From contig NZ_NEQV01000001.1 of assembly GCF_002799245.1 (NCBI RefSeq), positions 424,992 through 488,991 on the forward strand: a stretch of DNA of 64,000 nucleotides, written 5' to 3'. The DNA comes from Stenotrophomonas maltophilia (GTDB taxonomy: Bacteria; Pseudomonadota; Gammaproteobacteria; Xanthomonadales; Xanthomonadaceae). A model generated the notes under the pieces. It did no database searches, was not told the origin of the DNA, and saw only the letters and a list, made by a program, of their open reading frames with translations. Below are positions 18,868-26,878 of this stretch, piece by piece. Position numbers and translations under genes: made by a program. The first letter of the stretch is position 1, and each line of letters starts with the position of its first letter.

Positions 18868-19721
18868 ACGCCCTCGCGCAGGCCAGCCCGCACATCGCGC
18901 GCCGCGTCGACAGCGCGCGCCTGGGCCGGCTGGCCATCGCCAGCCTGCACGCCGAACTGGCCTGTGCGCCCAAGCCTGGCCTGGTCACCCCGTTCGATAC
19001 CGGCAGCCATGACGACATGGACGCCGGTACCTTCCTGCGCAGCCTGTTCGCGCTGCGCCACTATTTCACCGCCATTGCCGGCGCGGGCGCCGATGATGCG
19101 CCGTTCGCCACCCTGCGCGCACATGGCATCGCCGCCGAGGCGGCGATGCTGCGCGCCACCGGCGGCATCAACACCCATCGCGGCGCCATCTTCAGCCTCG
19201 GCCTGCTGGTCGCCGCCGCCGCACGCTGCCGCCGCGGGCTGGGCCACGCGGTGCCCGCCACGCAGGTCTGCCTGGCCGTGCAGGATTGGGCCAACGACTT
19301 CGCCGCTGCGCCACTGGATGCATCCAGCCCCGGACAGCGCGCGCGCCTGCGCCACGGCGTGCCGGGCGTGCGCGAGCAGGCGGCCGCCGGTTACCCGCTG
19401 CTGCGCGACCTGGCCGTGCCCACCCTGCGCCATGCCCTGCACAACGGTCTACCGCGCGATGCGGCGATGGCCCAGACCCTGATGCATCTGGTTGCACAGG
19501 TGGATGATCTGAACCTGCTGCACCGGGGCGGTGCCGAAGGCCTGGCCTGGGCCCAGCAGCAGGCGCGCCGTTTCCTTGGCAGTGGCGGCGCCTTCGCACC
19601 GGACTGGCAGGCGCGCCTGCGCGACATCAGTGAGGGTTTCGTCGCGCGCCGCCTGAGCCCCGGTGGCAGTGCCGACCTGCTGGCCTGCAGCTGGTTCCTG
19701 CTGCTGCAGGAGGGCGCATGA
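18864..19721 (+). CDS. mdcB: Triphosphoribosyl-dephospho-CoA synthase
   Basis: A 285-residue CitG/MdcB family enzyme that makes 2'-(5''-triphosphoribosyl)-3'-dephospho-CoA from ATP and dephospho-CoA, the precursor of the MdcC prosthetic group. Conserved blocks are CAPKPGLVTPFDTGSHDDMD, TGGINTHRGAIFSLG and LNLLHRGG. A GTG start at 18864 overlapping the mdcG stop (GTGA) is chosen; there is no nearby ATG in frame. Its position between mdcG and mdcH differs from the mdcAB... order known from Pseudomonas. Confidence 0.92.
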   Translation: MNALAQASPHIARRVDSARLGRLAIASLHAELACAPKPGLVTPFDTGSHDDMDAGTFLRSLFALRHYFTAIAGAGADDAPFATLRAHGIAAEAAMLRATGGINTHRGAIFSLGLLVAAAARCRRGLGHAVPATQVCLAVQDWANDFAAAPLDASSPGQRARLRHGVPGVREQAAAGYPLLRDLAVPTLRHALHNGLPRDAAMAQTLMHLVAQVDDLNLLHRGGAEGLAWAQQQARRFLGSGGAFAPDWQARLRDISEGFVARRLSPGGSADLLACSWFLLLQEGA

Positions 19722-20638
19722 GCCTGGCCCTGCTCTGCCCGGGACAGGGCGCGCAGCATGCGGCGATGTTCGACCGTGTGCGTGACCTGCCCGCCGCCCG
19801 CGATGTGCTGCAGGCCGCAGGCGCCGTACTCGGCCGTGATGTCCTCGCAGTGGCCGCCGATGACGCGCGCTTCGACAATGCACTGGCGCAGCCGCTGCTG
19901 TGCGCGGCGACGCTGGCGCACTGGCAGGGGCTGCGTGATGCGCTGCCGGAGCCGGTGCTGGTGGCCGGCTACAGCATCGGTGAACTGGCTGCGCATGCGG
20001 TCGCCGATAGCCTCGATGCGAGCACCTGCCTGGCCCTGGCGGCGCAGCGCGCACGGCTGATGGATGCCGCCAGCCCTGCCGATGCGGGCATGCTGGCGGT
20101 GCTGGGGTTGGAACGGCGCACGCTGCAGCCGCTGTGCGATGCGCACGGCGCGCACGTGGCCATCGCCAACGGCCACGATCATTTCATCGTCGGCGGCACC
20201 CAGCCATCCCTGCAGGCGTTGGCGGCAGGCGCGCAGGCTCACGGCGCGGAGATCCGCCCGTTGCCGGTCCATGTGCCCGCACACACGCCGCTGCTGGCCG
20301 GTGCGGTGGCACCGTTTGCCGCTGTGCTGGAAGCAGCGCAGGTGCGGGCGCCGCGACTGACCCTGCTGGCCGGTGTCGACGCCCGCCCGGTGCGGGATCG
20401 CGCCGCAGTGGTGCACACGCTGTCGGCGCAGCTGGCACAGACCATCGAATGGGCGCAGGTGATGCGCCAGGCCTTCGAGCGTGGCGCGCGGGTGTTCCTG
20501 CAGCTGGGCCCGGGCAACGCATTGGCGCGCATGGTCGCGCCGGCCTATCCGTGCTGCGAAGTGCGCGCAGTGGAAGAGTTCAAGAGCCTTGAAGGCGCCG
20601 CGGCCTGGGTCCGCAACGCGCTGGAGCGGCTGCAGTAA
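19718..20638 (+). CDS. mdcH: Malonate decarboxylase malonyl-CoA:ACP transacylase (epsilon subunit)
   Basis: A 306-residue acyltransferase of the FabD fold that loads MdcC with malonyl from malonyl-CoA to prime the decarboxylase cycle. The N-terminal LLCPGQGAQHAAMF and the nucleophile motif GYSIGE (Ser) are visible, as is the late HVPAHTPLLAGAV containing the catalytic His. It overlaps mdcB by 4 nt and ends the coupled gene string; the transporter gene begins 104 nt later. Confidence 0.94.
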   Translation: MSLALLCPGQGAQHAAMFDRVRDLPAARDVLQAAGAVLGRDVLAVAADDARFDNALAQPLLCAATLAHWQGLRDALPEPVLVAGYSIGELAAHAVADSLDASTCLALAAQRARLMDAASPADAGMLAVLGLERRTLQPLCDAHGAHVAIANGHDHFIVGGTQPSLQALAAGAQAHGAEIRPLPVHVPAHTPLLAGAVAPFAAVLEAAQVRAPRLTLLAGVDARPVRDRAAVVHTLSAQLAQTIEWAQVMRQAFERGARVFLQLGPGNALARMVAPAYPCCEVRAVEEFKSLEGAAAWVRNALERLQ

Positions 20639-20742
20639 CGGGTTCGAGCAGTACGTATCACGCAACACGCCGTACGTCGCCTTACCCCGGGATGGCGGGT
20701 CTCCATCCGCGCTGTACGTGAGCCACGTGTCTGGGAGGGCGC

Positions 20743-22110
20743 ATGAGTCCACAAATCGCAACGATCATCGGCCTGGTGATCATGTTCATCGTCGCCACGG
20801 CGATGCCGATCAACATGGGCGCCGTCGCCTTCGCGCTGGCCTTCATCATCGGCGGGCTGTGGGTCGACATGGGAGGCAAGGAAGTCCTGGCCGGCTTTCC
20901 CGGCGATCTGTTCCTGACCCTGGTCGGCATCACCTACCTGTTCGCCATCGCGCAGAAGAACGGCACCATCGACCTGCTGGTGCACTGGGCAGTGAAAGCG
21001 GTGCGCGGCCATATCGTGGCCATTCCGTGGGTGATGTTCGTGATCACCGCGGTCCTCACCGCGTTCGGTGCGCTGGGCCCGGCTGCGGTCGCGATCATCG
21101 GCCCGGTCGCCCTGCGCTTTGCCAAGCAGTACAACATCAATCCGCTGATGATGGGCCTGCTGGTCATCCATGGCGCCCAGGCGGGCGGCTTCTCGCCGAT
21201 CAGTGTGTACGGCAGCATCACCAATGGCGTGGTGCAGAAAGCCGGGCTGGAAGTCACTGAAATGGCGGTTTTCCTGACCAGCCTGGGCTTCAACTTCATG
21301 ATGGCGACGATCTGCTTCTTCGCCTTCGGTGGCATCGCCCTGCTGCGTCGTGGCTCGATCACTGCGGCGGGAACGATCGGCAATGCCGGGCTGGCGATGG
21401 CCGGTGGCCCGCAGGCATCGTCACGCCAGTTCGCGATCGAGGGCCATGGCGCGCTGGTTGCTGCCGGTGGCGGCACCCTGTCCAATGATCCGGCGGCACT
21501 CGATGCGGTGAACCTGACCCGCGAGCGGCTGTTCACCCTGGTCGGCCTGCTGGGCCTGGGCGTGGCCGCACTGATCTACAACCTCAACGTCGGCCTGGTC
21601 TCGATTACCGTGGCGGTGGCACTGGCGCTGTTGTCCCCGCAGAGCCAGAAGGGTGCGGTCGATGGCATCAGCTGGTCCACCGTGCTGCTGATCTGCGGCG
21701 TGGTGACCTACATCGGCGTGCTGGAACATGCCGGCGCGGTGGACTTCATCGGCAACGGTGTTTCCGACATCGGCATCCCGCTGCTCGGTGCGCTTCTGGT
21801 CTGCTACGTCGGCGGTATCGTCTCCGCGTTCGCCTCGTCTGCAGCGGTGCTTGGCGCAACGATTCCGCTGGCCGTGCCGTTCCTGATGCAGGGCCACCTC
21901 AGCGCAGCCGGCGTGATCTGTGCGCTGGCGGTGTCTTCCACCATCGTCGATGTCAGCCCGTTCTCAACCAATGGAGCACTGGTGGTGGCCTCGGCAGCCA
22001 AGGAAGAACGCGAGACCCTGTTCCGCCGCTTCCTGGTCTACAGCGGACTGGTGGTGGCGCTTGGGCCGCTGCTGGCGTGGCTGGTATTCGTGGTGCCAGG
22101 CTGGATGTAA
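20743..22110 (+). CDS. matC: MatC-type dicarboxylate (malonate) carrier
   Basis: A 455-residue inner-membrane transporter with about 11-12 hydrophobic helices. The N-terminal third has the MatC_N pattern (NMGAVAFALAFIIGG, GITYLFAIAQKNGTID), and the core carries paired glycine/serine-rich re-entrant-like segments (HGAQAGGFSPISVYGSITNG and DVSPFSTNGALVVA) typical of the ion-transporter superfamily. MatC carries malonate in rhizobia, and the position directly after mdcH strongly suggests malonate uptake here; in Pseudomonas this role is filled by MdcLM. The exact substrate is inferred from context. Confidence 0.85.
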   Translation: MSPQIATIIGLVIMFIVATAMPINMGAVAFALAFIIGGLWVDMGGKEVLAGFPGDLFLTLVGITYLFAIAQKNGTIDLLVHWAVKAVRGHIVAIPWVMFVITAVLTAFGALGPAAVAIIGPVALRFAKQYNINPLMMGLLVIHGAQAGGFSPISVYGSITNGVVQKAGLEVTEMAVFLTSLGFNFMMATICFFAFGGIALLRRGSITAAGTIGNAGLAMAGGPQASSRQFAIEGHGALVAAGGGTLSNDPAALDAVNLTRERLFTLVGLLGLGVAALIYNLNVGLVSITVAVALALLSPQSQKGAVDGISWSTVLLICGVVTYIGVLEHAGAVDFIGNGVSDIGIPLLGALLVCYVGGIVSAFASSAAVLGATIPLAVPFLMQGHLSAAGVICALAVSSTIVDVSPFSTNGALVVASAAKEERETLFRRFLVYSGLVVALGPLLAWLVFVVPGWM

Positions 22111-22120
22111 CCACCCGACG

Positions 22121-22144
22121 GTAGTGCCGGCCGCTGGCCGGCGC
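22121..22144. repeat. SMAG/REP palindrome between matC and the GntR gene
   Basis: GTAGTGCCGGCCGCTGGCCG plus GC: a GTAG-headed hairpin of the GCCGGCC-N-GGCCGGC subtype. Related copies lie at 22899-22920 (inverted) and 33225-33280. Confidence 0.75.
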
Positions 22145-22166
22145 GACCTGGCGTTACACTCTGCGC

Positions 22167-22886
22167 ATGGCCATTGCCCCTGCCCCGCGGTCACCGAAGA
22201 AGCGCGCACCTCTGTATGAAGAGGTGGCCGAACACGTGCGCGAGCGCATCTACGACTACCGGCTGCCGCCGGGTGAGTGGATCGACGAGCCCGCGCTGTG
22301 CGAAGAACTGGCCATCAGCCGCACGCCCCTGCGCGAGGCGCTGAAACTGCTGGCGGCCGAAGGCCTGGTGCAGATCGATGCCGGTCGTGGCAGCCGGGTC
22401 ACCCGGTTGACGCTGGAAGACCTCAACCAGCTGTTCCCGGTGATGGCCATGCTGGAAGGCCGTTGCGCGCATGAGGCGGTGAAGCACATCGACGAGGCCG
22501 GCGTGCAACAGCTGGAAGACCTGCATGCGGCAATGGAAGCGGCAGCGGCCGGGGGCAACATCGCCGAGTACTACCGCAACAACTACCTGATCCACGAAAC
22601 GGTGCAGCATTACGCGGGCAATCCCTGGCTGATCCGCATCACCCACGACCTGCACCGCATCCTGAAGATGCATCGCGGCCGCCAGCTGCTGACCCCGGGC
22701 CGCACCGCGCAGTCGCTGGCCGAACACCGCGAGCTGATGGAGTGCTTCCGCCGCCGCGACGCGCAGGCTGCCGAACGCACCATGGAGCGCCATCTGCTGA
22801 GCCAGGGCCAAGCCCTGGCTGCCTATGTGGCAGCGGGTGGACTGCTGAACGTGCCGGCGCCGTTGCCCACTGAAGGCGGCGGCTGA
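22167..22886 (+). CDS. GntR/FCD family regulator of the malonate operon
   Basis: A 239-residue regulator. The N-terminal winged HTH (PLYEEVAEHVRERIYDYRLP ... ELAISRTPLREALKLLAAEG) is classic GntR. The all-helical FCD ligand domain follows, with metal-ligand-type residues (E and H in NYLIHETVQHY, H in AEHRELMEC). A comparable GntR repressor (MdcY) controls mdc genes in Acinetobacter. It is probably the malonate-responsive repressor acting at the inverted repeat before mdcA. It is separated from matC by 56 nt containing a SMAG palindrome. Confidence 0.85.
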   Translation: MAIAPAPRSPKKRAPLYEEVAEHVRERIYDYRLPPGEWIDEPALCEELAISRTPLREALKLLAAEGLVQIDAGRGSRVTRLTLEDLNQLFPVMAMLEGRCAHEAVKHIDEAGVQQLEDLHAAMEAAAAGGNIAEYYRNNYLIHETVQHYAGNPWLIRITHDLHRILKMHRGRQLLTPGRTAQSLAEHRELMECFRRRDAQAAERTMERHLLSQGQALAAYVAAGGLLNVPAPLPTEGGG

Positions 22887-22898
22887 GCTGATGCGTTT

Positions 22899-22920
22899 GC
22901 CGGCCAGCGGCCGGCACTAC
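22899..22920. repeat. SMAG/REP palindrome
   Basis: GCCGGCCAGCGGCCGGCACTAC, inverted relative to the copy at 22121, so the two SMAG units bracket the GntR gene head-to-head. Confidence 0.75.
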
Positions 22921-22958
22921 CAGGATGTGACTTCGGCTGGGTACCCCGGAACGTCCCA

Positions 22959-23318
22959 TCAATCGCTGCCACCACAGCTGCCGCCGTCACTGCTGCCACT
23001 GTCACTTCCGCAGTCGGAGCTGCTGTGGCTGTGATCGCTGTGGCTGTGGCTGTGGCTGTGGCTGTAATCGCTGTGGCTGTCACCGGAATACCCACCGGCG
23101 CTGTCGTAGCTTCCGCCGCCATCGCCCCGGCTGCCCGAGCCATCGGACGTGGTCACTGCCAGGCACAGGATGGCCCCGACCAGTGGCAGCAGCCAGACCA
23201 GCAGCAGCTGCACTGTCCGGCCGCCGGCCGACAGGCCGTCACGCCCGACAATGACCGCCGTGGCCACCACGTTCAGGACCAGCGCCAGCAGGACCAGCAG
23301 AAGGGCGACGATCAGCAT
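22959..23318 (-). CDS. Small membrane protein with Ser/His/Asp-rich, Cys-containing tail
   Basis: A 119-residue protein that I do not recognise. Residues ~1-58 contain two hydrophobic helices (IVALLLVLLALVLNVVATAV and LLLVWLLPLVGAILCL). The C-terminal ~55 residues are low-complexity Gly/Ser/Asp followed by alternating Ser-His pairs (SHSDYSHSHSHSHSDHSHSS) and then a CGSDSGSSDGGSCGGSD end. Such a tail could bind divalent metal, but that is inference from composition. The His-Ser stretch is encoded by a near-perfect hexanucleotide repeat that could expand or contract. I chose the start at 23318 because the upstream frame is not hydrophobic. It is convergent with the GntR gene. Confidence 0.65.
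   Translation of the reverse strand: MLIVALLLVLLALVLNVVATAVIVGRDGLSAGGRTVQLLLVWLLPLVGAILCLAVTTSDGSGSRGDGGGSYDSAGGYSGDSHSDYSHSHSHSHSDHSHSSSDCGSDSGSSDGGSCGGSD
23021..23080 (-). repeat. Hexanucleotide tandem repeat inside the Ser/His-rich gene
   Basis: On the plus strand the unit TGTGGC recurs several times, interrupted by TGTAATCGC/TGTGATCGC variants. On the coding strand it reads as alternating Ser-His codons. Unit length is a multiple of three, so copy-number change would alter tail length without a frameshift. Confidence 0.7.
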
Positions 23319-23470
23319 GCGGCGGATTCCGGGCCTGGACTTGGGGGGATTATGGCCCGCCGTCCCGGCAATGGCCCTGCCTGTCATGAAGATGGGACAA
23401 TGTAGGGCGCGCCGGCCTGCCTCCGGGCCGCCGGCCCCCCTGCACCACACGGAAGAAGAAGAACAACAAC

Positions 23471-24418
23471 ATGCTGAAAGTCATTTTCGATACCGACCCG
23501 GGCGTCGACGACGCCCTGGCGCTGCTGTACCTGCACAAGCACGCACAGATCGACCTGATCGGCGTCACCACCACCTTCGGCAATGCCTCGGTGGAATCGA
23601 CCACCCACAACGCGCTGTACCTGAAGCAGGCCTGGGGCTTTGCCGCCCCGGTCGCGCGCGGTGCCGGTGGCCCGCTGCAGCCGGAAGCCACCCCGGAAGC
23701 CTGGCCGGTGCACATCCACGGCCACAACGGCCTGGGCAACCATCCGGTGCCGGCCAGCCTGGATGTGGCCGCCGATACGCGCCCGGCCCACCAGCTGATC
23801 ATCGATCTGGTCCGCGCCCATCCGGGCGAAGTGACCCTGGTTGCGGTCGGTCGCATGACCAACCTGGCCCTGGCCCTGCAGCAGGCCCCGGACATCGCCG
23901 GCCTGGTGCGCGGCGTGGTGATCATGGGCGGCGCCTTCCACGTCAACGGCAACATCACCCCGGCCGCCGAGGCCAACATCTGGGGCGATGCCGAAGCCGC
24001 CGACGTGGTGTTCACCGCCACCTGGCCGGTCACTGCGATCGGCCTGGACGTGACCACCCGCGTGGAAATGAACCGTGACGGCCTGGACACCCTGGCCGCG
24101 ATCGGCGGTGCCGATGCCGAGCTGGTGCGTGCACTGTCGCAGGATTACGTGGACTTCTACCTGCAGGCCGGCCACAAGGGCATGGTCGTGCACGACTGCT
24201 GCGCCTGCATCGCGCTGACCCGTCCGGAACTGTTCCAGTTCGAGCGCGCCAGCGTACGCGTGGCCACCGACGGCGTTGCCCGCGGCATGACCATTCCCAA
24301 GCCGGAAGGCCTGGCGTTCGGCCCCAGCGTGTGGGACGGCCACGTGGTGCAGTCGATTGCCATCGGCGTGGATGCGGCCGCGGTACTGGCCGACATCGAG
24401 CAGACCCTGAAGGTCTGA
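23471..24418 (+). CDS. Nucleoside hydrolase (inosine-uridine preferring family)
   Basis: A 315-residue cytoplasmic enzyme that cleaves the N-glycosidic bond of ribonucleosides to give base and ribose. The calcium-binding signature DTDPGVDDA is at residues 7-15. Further family blocks are GNASVESTTHNAL, HGHNGLG, and MGGAFHVNGNITPAAEANIWGD-like residues around the active site. A catalytic His-containing segment (FGPSVWDGHVVQSIAIGVD) closes the protein. The length fits the family. AGAAGAACAACAAC precedes the ATG. The purine or pyrimidine preference cannot be read by eye. Confidence 0.93.
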   Translation: MLKVIFDTDPGVDDALALLYLHKHAQIDLIGVTTTFGNASVESTTHNALYLKQAWGFAAPVARGAGGPLQPEATPEAWPVHIHGHNGLGNHPVPASLDVAADTRPAHQLIIDLVRAHPGEVTLVAVGRMTNLALALQQAPDIAGLVRGVVIMGGAFHVNGNITPAAEANIWGDAEAADVVFTATWPVTAIGLDVTTRVEMNRDGLDTLAAIGGADAELVRALSQDYVDFYLQAGHKGMVVHDCCACIALTRPELFQFERASVRVATDGVARGMTIPKPEGLAFGPSVWDGHVVQSIAIGVDAAAVLADIEQTLKV

Positions 24419-24422
24419 CCCG

Positions 24423-25682
24423 CTAGCGCTTGGCCCTGCCCGGGACCGTCTCGGGCAGGGTCCACAGCACCGGCAGCACCAGCACCGCCACCAGCGCGAT
24501 CATCGCACCTGGCGCTGCCGCCCAGCCGCTGCGCTCCACCCACCATTGCGCCAGCCACGGCGTCGCACCGCCAAACACGGCCGTGGCCATGGTCACGCCC
24601 AGTGCCAGCCCGCTGACCCGGCCTTCGCCGGGGAACTGCTCGGCCGTAGCCGGGGCCGCCACCGCGCTTACACCACCGGCCACGCAGGCCAGCAGCACCG
24701 CGGCCAGCGCGATGCCTGGCACCGACGCCTGTGCCATCCACGCAAACAGGGACAGTGGCAACAACGCTGCCAGCACGGTCAGGCCCAACAACACCGGCCG
24801 TCGTCCGACGCGGTCGGACAATGCGCCGCACAGCGGCGTGATCGCGATCACCGCCACCGCGGCGATCGTCGACAGCCACAGTGCATCGCCCTCATCGTGG
24901 CCCCGCGCGTGCAGGAATGCAGGCACATAGGTGATGCCCACGTAGTAGGTGATCGATCCCAGGGCCGAGATCGCGAAGGTGCGCGCCACTGCTGCAGAAT
25001 GGTTGCGCAGCACATGCCGCAGCGGCGTGGCGGGAATGCTGCCCTCGCGGCGCTGGCGCTCGAACTCGGGCGATTCGTGCATGCCCGAGCGCGCGACCAG
25101 GATCACCAGCGCCAGTGCGGCGCCCACGAAGAACGGAATGCGCCACCCCCAGCTGTCCAGCTGCGGGGCGGGCAGCAGCGCCACGGTGAGTGCGGAAATG
25201 GCCACCGCCAGCAGCGCGCCCACTTCACTGGCAGCCGAGGCCAGCGAGGTGACCAGGCCACGTCGCCGCACCGGTGCGCTTTCCAGCAGATACGCCACCA
25301 CGCCGGTGTATTCGCCGCCCACCGAAAACGCCATCACGCAGCGCAGCACCAGCAGCAGCACGCCGGCGGTCGCACCTGCCGTGGCGGCGGTCGGCAGCAG
25401 CGCGGTAGCCAGCATCGCGGCCGCCATCAATGCCATGGAGGCCAGCAGCATCCAGCGCCGGCCCAGCCGATCGCCAAGGTGGCCGAAACACAGCGCGCCC
25501 AGCGGGCGCATCAGGTAGGACACCGCAAAGCCGGCCAGTGTCACCAGCAGCGCCTGTTCGCCACCGCCGAAGAACACCCGCGACAGCACCGTCGCGAAGT
25601 ACAGGTACAGGGTGAAGTCGTACCACTCCACCACCGTGGACAGGCCGGCCACCCACATTGAGCGCTGCCGCGCTGCGGTCAT
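24423..25682 (-). CDS. MFS transporter, metabolite:H+ symporter (MHS) type
   Basis: A 419-residue 12-helix inner-membrane transporter. The MHS (ProP/KgtP/ShiA) subgroup is indicated by VEWYDFTLYLYFATV near the N-terminus, followed by RPLGALCFGHLGDRLGRRWML, the loop 2-3 motif. Members import organic acids, betaines or related compounds with protons; the substrate is unknown. It converges on the nucleoside hydrolase gene with 4 nt between the stops, with no obvious terminator. Confidence 0.88.
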   Translation of the reverse strand: MTAARQRSMWVAGLSTVVEWYDFTLYLYFATVLSRVFFGGGEQALLVTLAGFAVSYLMRPLGALCFGHLGDRLGRRWMLLASMALMAAAMLATALLPTAATAGATAGVLLLVLRCVMAFSVGGEYTGVVAYLLESAPVRRRGLVTSLASAASEVGALLAVAISALTVALLPAPQLDSWGWRIPFFVGAALALVILVARSGMHESPEFERQRREGSIPATPLRHVLRNHSAAVARTFAISALGSITYYVGITYVPAFLHARGHDEGDALWLSTIAAVAVIAITPLCGALSDRVGRRPVLLGLTVLAALLPLSLFAWMAQASVPGIALAAVLLACVAGGVSAVAAPATAEQFPGEGRVSGLALGVTMATAVFGGATPWLAQWWVERSGWAAAPGAMIALVAVLVLPVLWTLPETVPGRAKR

Positions 25683-25760
25683 TGCGTGTTCGCCTTCAAC
25701 AGCCTCGTTCCCGGTTGTGCAGGTTCCGGGCAGGGTGTCATGGCCGGGGTGAAGTACCGG

Positions 25761-26774
25761 TCATCGGGCATCCATCGGCTGCATGTATTGCGTCTCATGC
25801 CCGGTGAAGCGCTCTCCATCAAAGCCAAAGCAGAAGCGCCCCTCCTCGAACACGCGGTAGACCAGCAGCGCACCATCCAGGCAGAACTGCTGCTGGTCGA
25901 CGCCCGTTTCGAGGGTTCCGTAGCGGATGGCGTCTCCCCCCTTCTCCGCCGGACCGGTAAACGCATCGACCGGCAATGGCGTGGCGCGACCCGTGCGGGT
26001 GTCGACCAGCACCACCGAGCGCTGGAAAAACTCGGGGCGATCATCGACCTGGACCAGCAGGTAGTGCTGGTTGAAGTTGGGCTTCTCGTTCCTGAGCGCT
26101 TCCTCGACGCGCACCACGTGCTGCGCATCGCAGAAATCGACCGGGCTGTAGCGATAGCTGCACCCGTCGTGGTCGTAGGGCAGGTTCATGCCGGAATAGC
26201 TGACGCTGGCCTCGCCGCCAATGTCATCACCCGGTTCGGGCGTGCTGCAGAGCAGCCAGGAATGCTGCGCATCCTCGGGATCGGCCATCAGCTTCGGCTC
26301 GCGTCCCTCCTCGTAGGCCGCACCGCCCGGGAAATCCTGCCCGAACTGCTGGCGGGCGATCGAGCGTGCCTTCTCCAGCGGCAAGCCGATCTTCGTCCCA
26401 CGGAACGAAGCGAACGTCATCGTCGGCAGGATCACCTCCTCCACCGGCAGCCCCTTCCATTGCCCCTGCACGCAGAACGTGGCGATCTCGTTCTCCTCGT
26501 CCACCTTGCAGGGTTTCGACGCGTTCGCGGCCAGCCAGGGATGGGCCGGGCGCCCGGTTTGCTGATCGATGTACCAGCCGTCCAGCGCGCAGGTCGGCAA
26601 GGCATCGAGTAGCGGAGAGAGGCCTGTTGCGGTCGCCAGGGCGGCAAGCGGTGTGCCCGCTGCGGGTGCCGCGGTCGGTGCATCCGGTGTGCGCTGGCAT
26701 GCCGCCAGCGCGAGTAGCCCAACCAGCAGCGCGACGTGGCGCGGACGCCGGATTGAAAGATGCGGTCCCTGCAT
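25761..26774 (-). CDS. Lipoprotein of unknown function
   Basis: A 337-residue exported protein with a lipobox (LALAAC, Cys26), so it is probably lipid-anchored. After a Thr/Ala/Pro-rich linker the mature part has several Cys, aromatic and charged clusters (CALDGWYIDQQTGRPAHPW, CSYRYSPVDFC, FCFGFDGERF). I recognise no catalytic motif or named domain. The start at 26774 is chosen because it begins the signal peptide. It stands alone between the MFS gene and the histidine kinase, with a SMAG hairpin upstream. Confidence 0.7.
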   Translation of the reverse strand: MQGPHLSIRRPRHVALLVGLLALAACQRTPDAPTAAPAAGTPLAALATATGLSPLLDALPTCALDGWYIDQQTGRPAHPWLAANASKPCKVDEENEIATFCVQGQWKGLPVEEVILPTMTFASFRGTKIGLPLEKARSIARQQFGQDFPGGAAYEEGREPKLMADPEDAQHSWLLCSTPEPGDDIGGEASVSYSGMNLPYDHDGCSYRYSPVDFCDAQHVVRVEEALRNEKPNFNQHYLLVQVDDRPEFFQRSVVLVDTRTGRATPLPVDAFTGPAEKGGDAIRYGTLETGVDQQQFCLDGALLVYRVFEEGRFCFGFDGERFTGHETQYMQPMDAR

Positions 26775-26840
26775 TGCGTGCTTCCTGGTTTCGACACTCC
26801 CTGCAGATGATCGCCGATCCCGAGGCCGTGCAAGAATGCC

Positions 26841-26863
26841 GTAGATCCACGCCATGCGTGGAT
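26841..26863. repeat. SMAG/REP palindrome
   Basis: GTAGATCCACGCCATGCGTG plus GAT: the 'GTAGATCCACGC' SMAG subtype, located between the lipoprotein start and the histidine-kinase stop. Confidence 0.75.
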
Positions 26864-26878
26864 CCAGGGCCCCGCCCG

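Noticed and set aside
23021..23080. A possible CRISPR-like or regulatory tandem array
   Set aside because: The repeat is a six-base codon pair inside a reading frame with no spacers; it encodes Ser-His.
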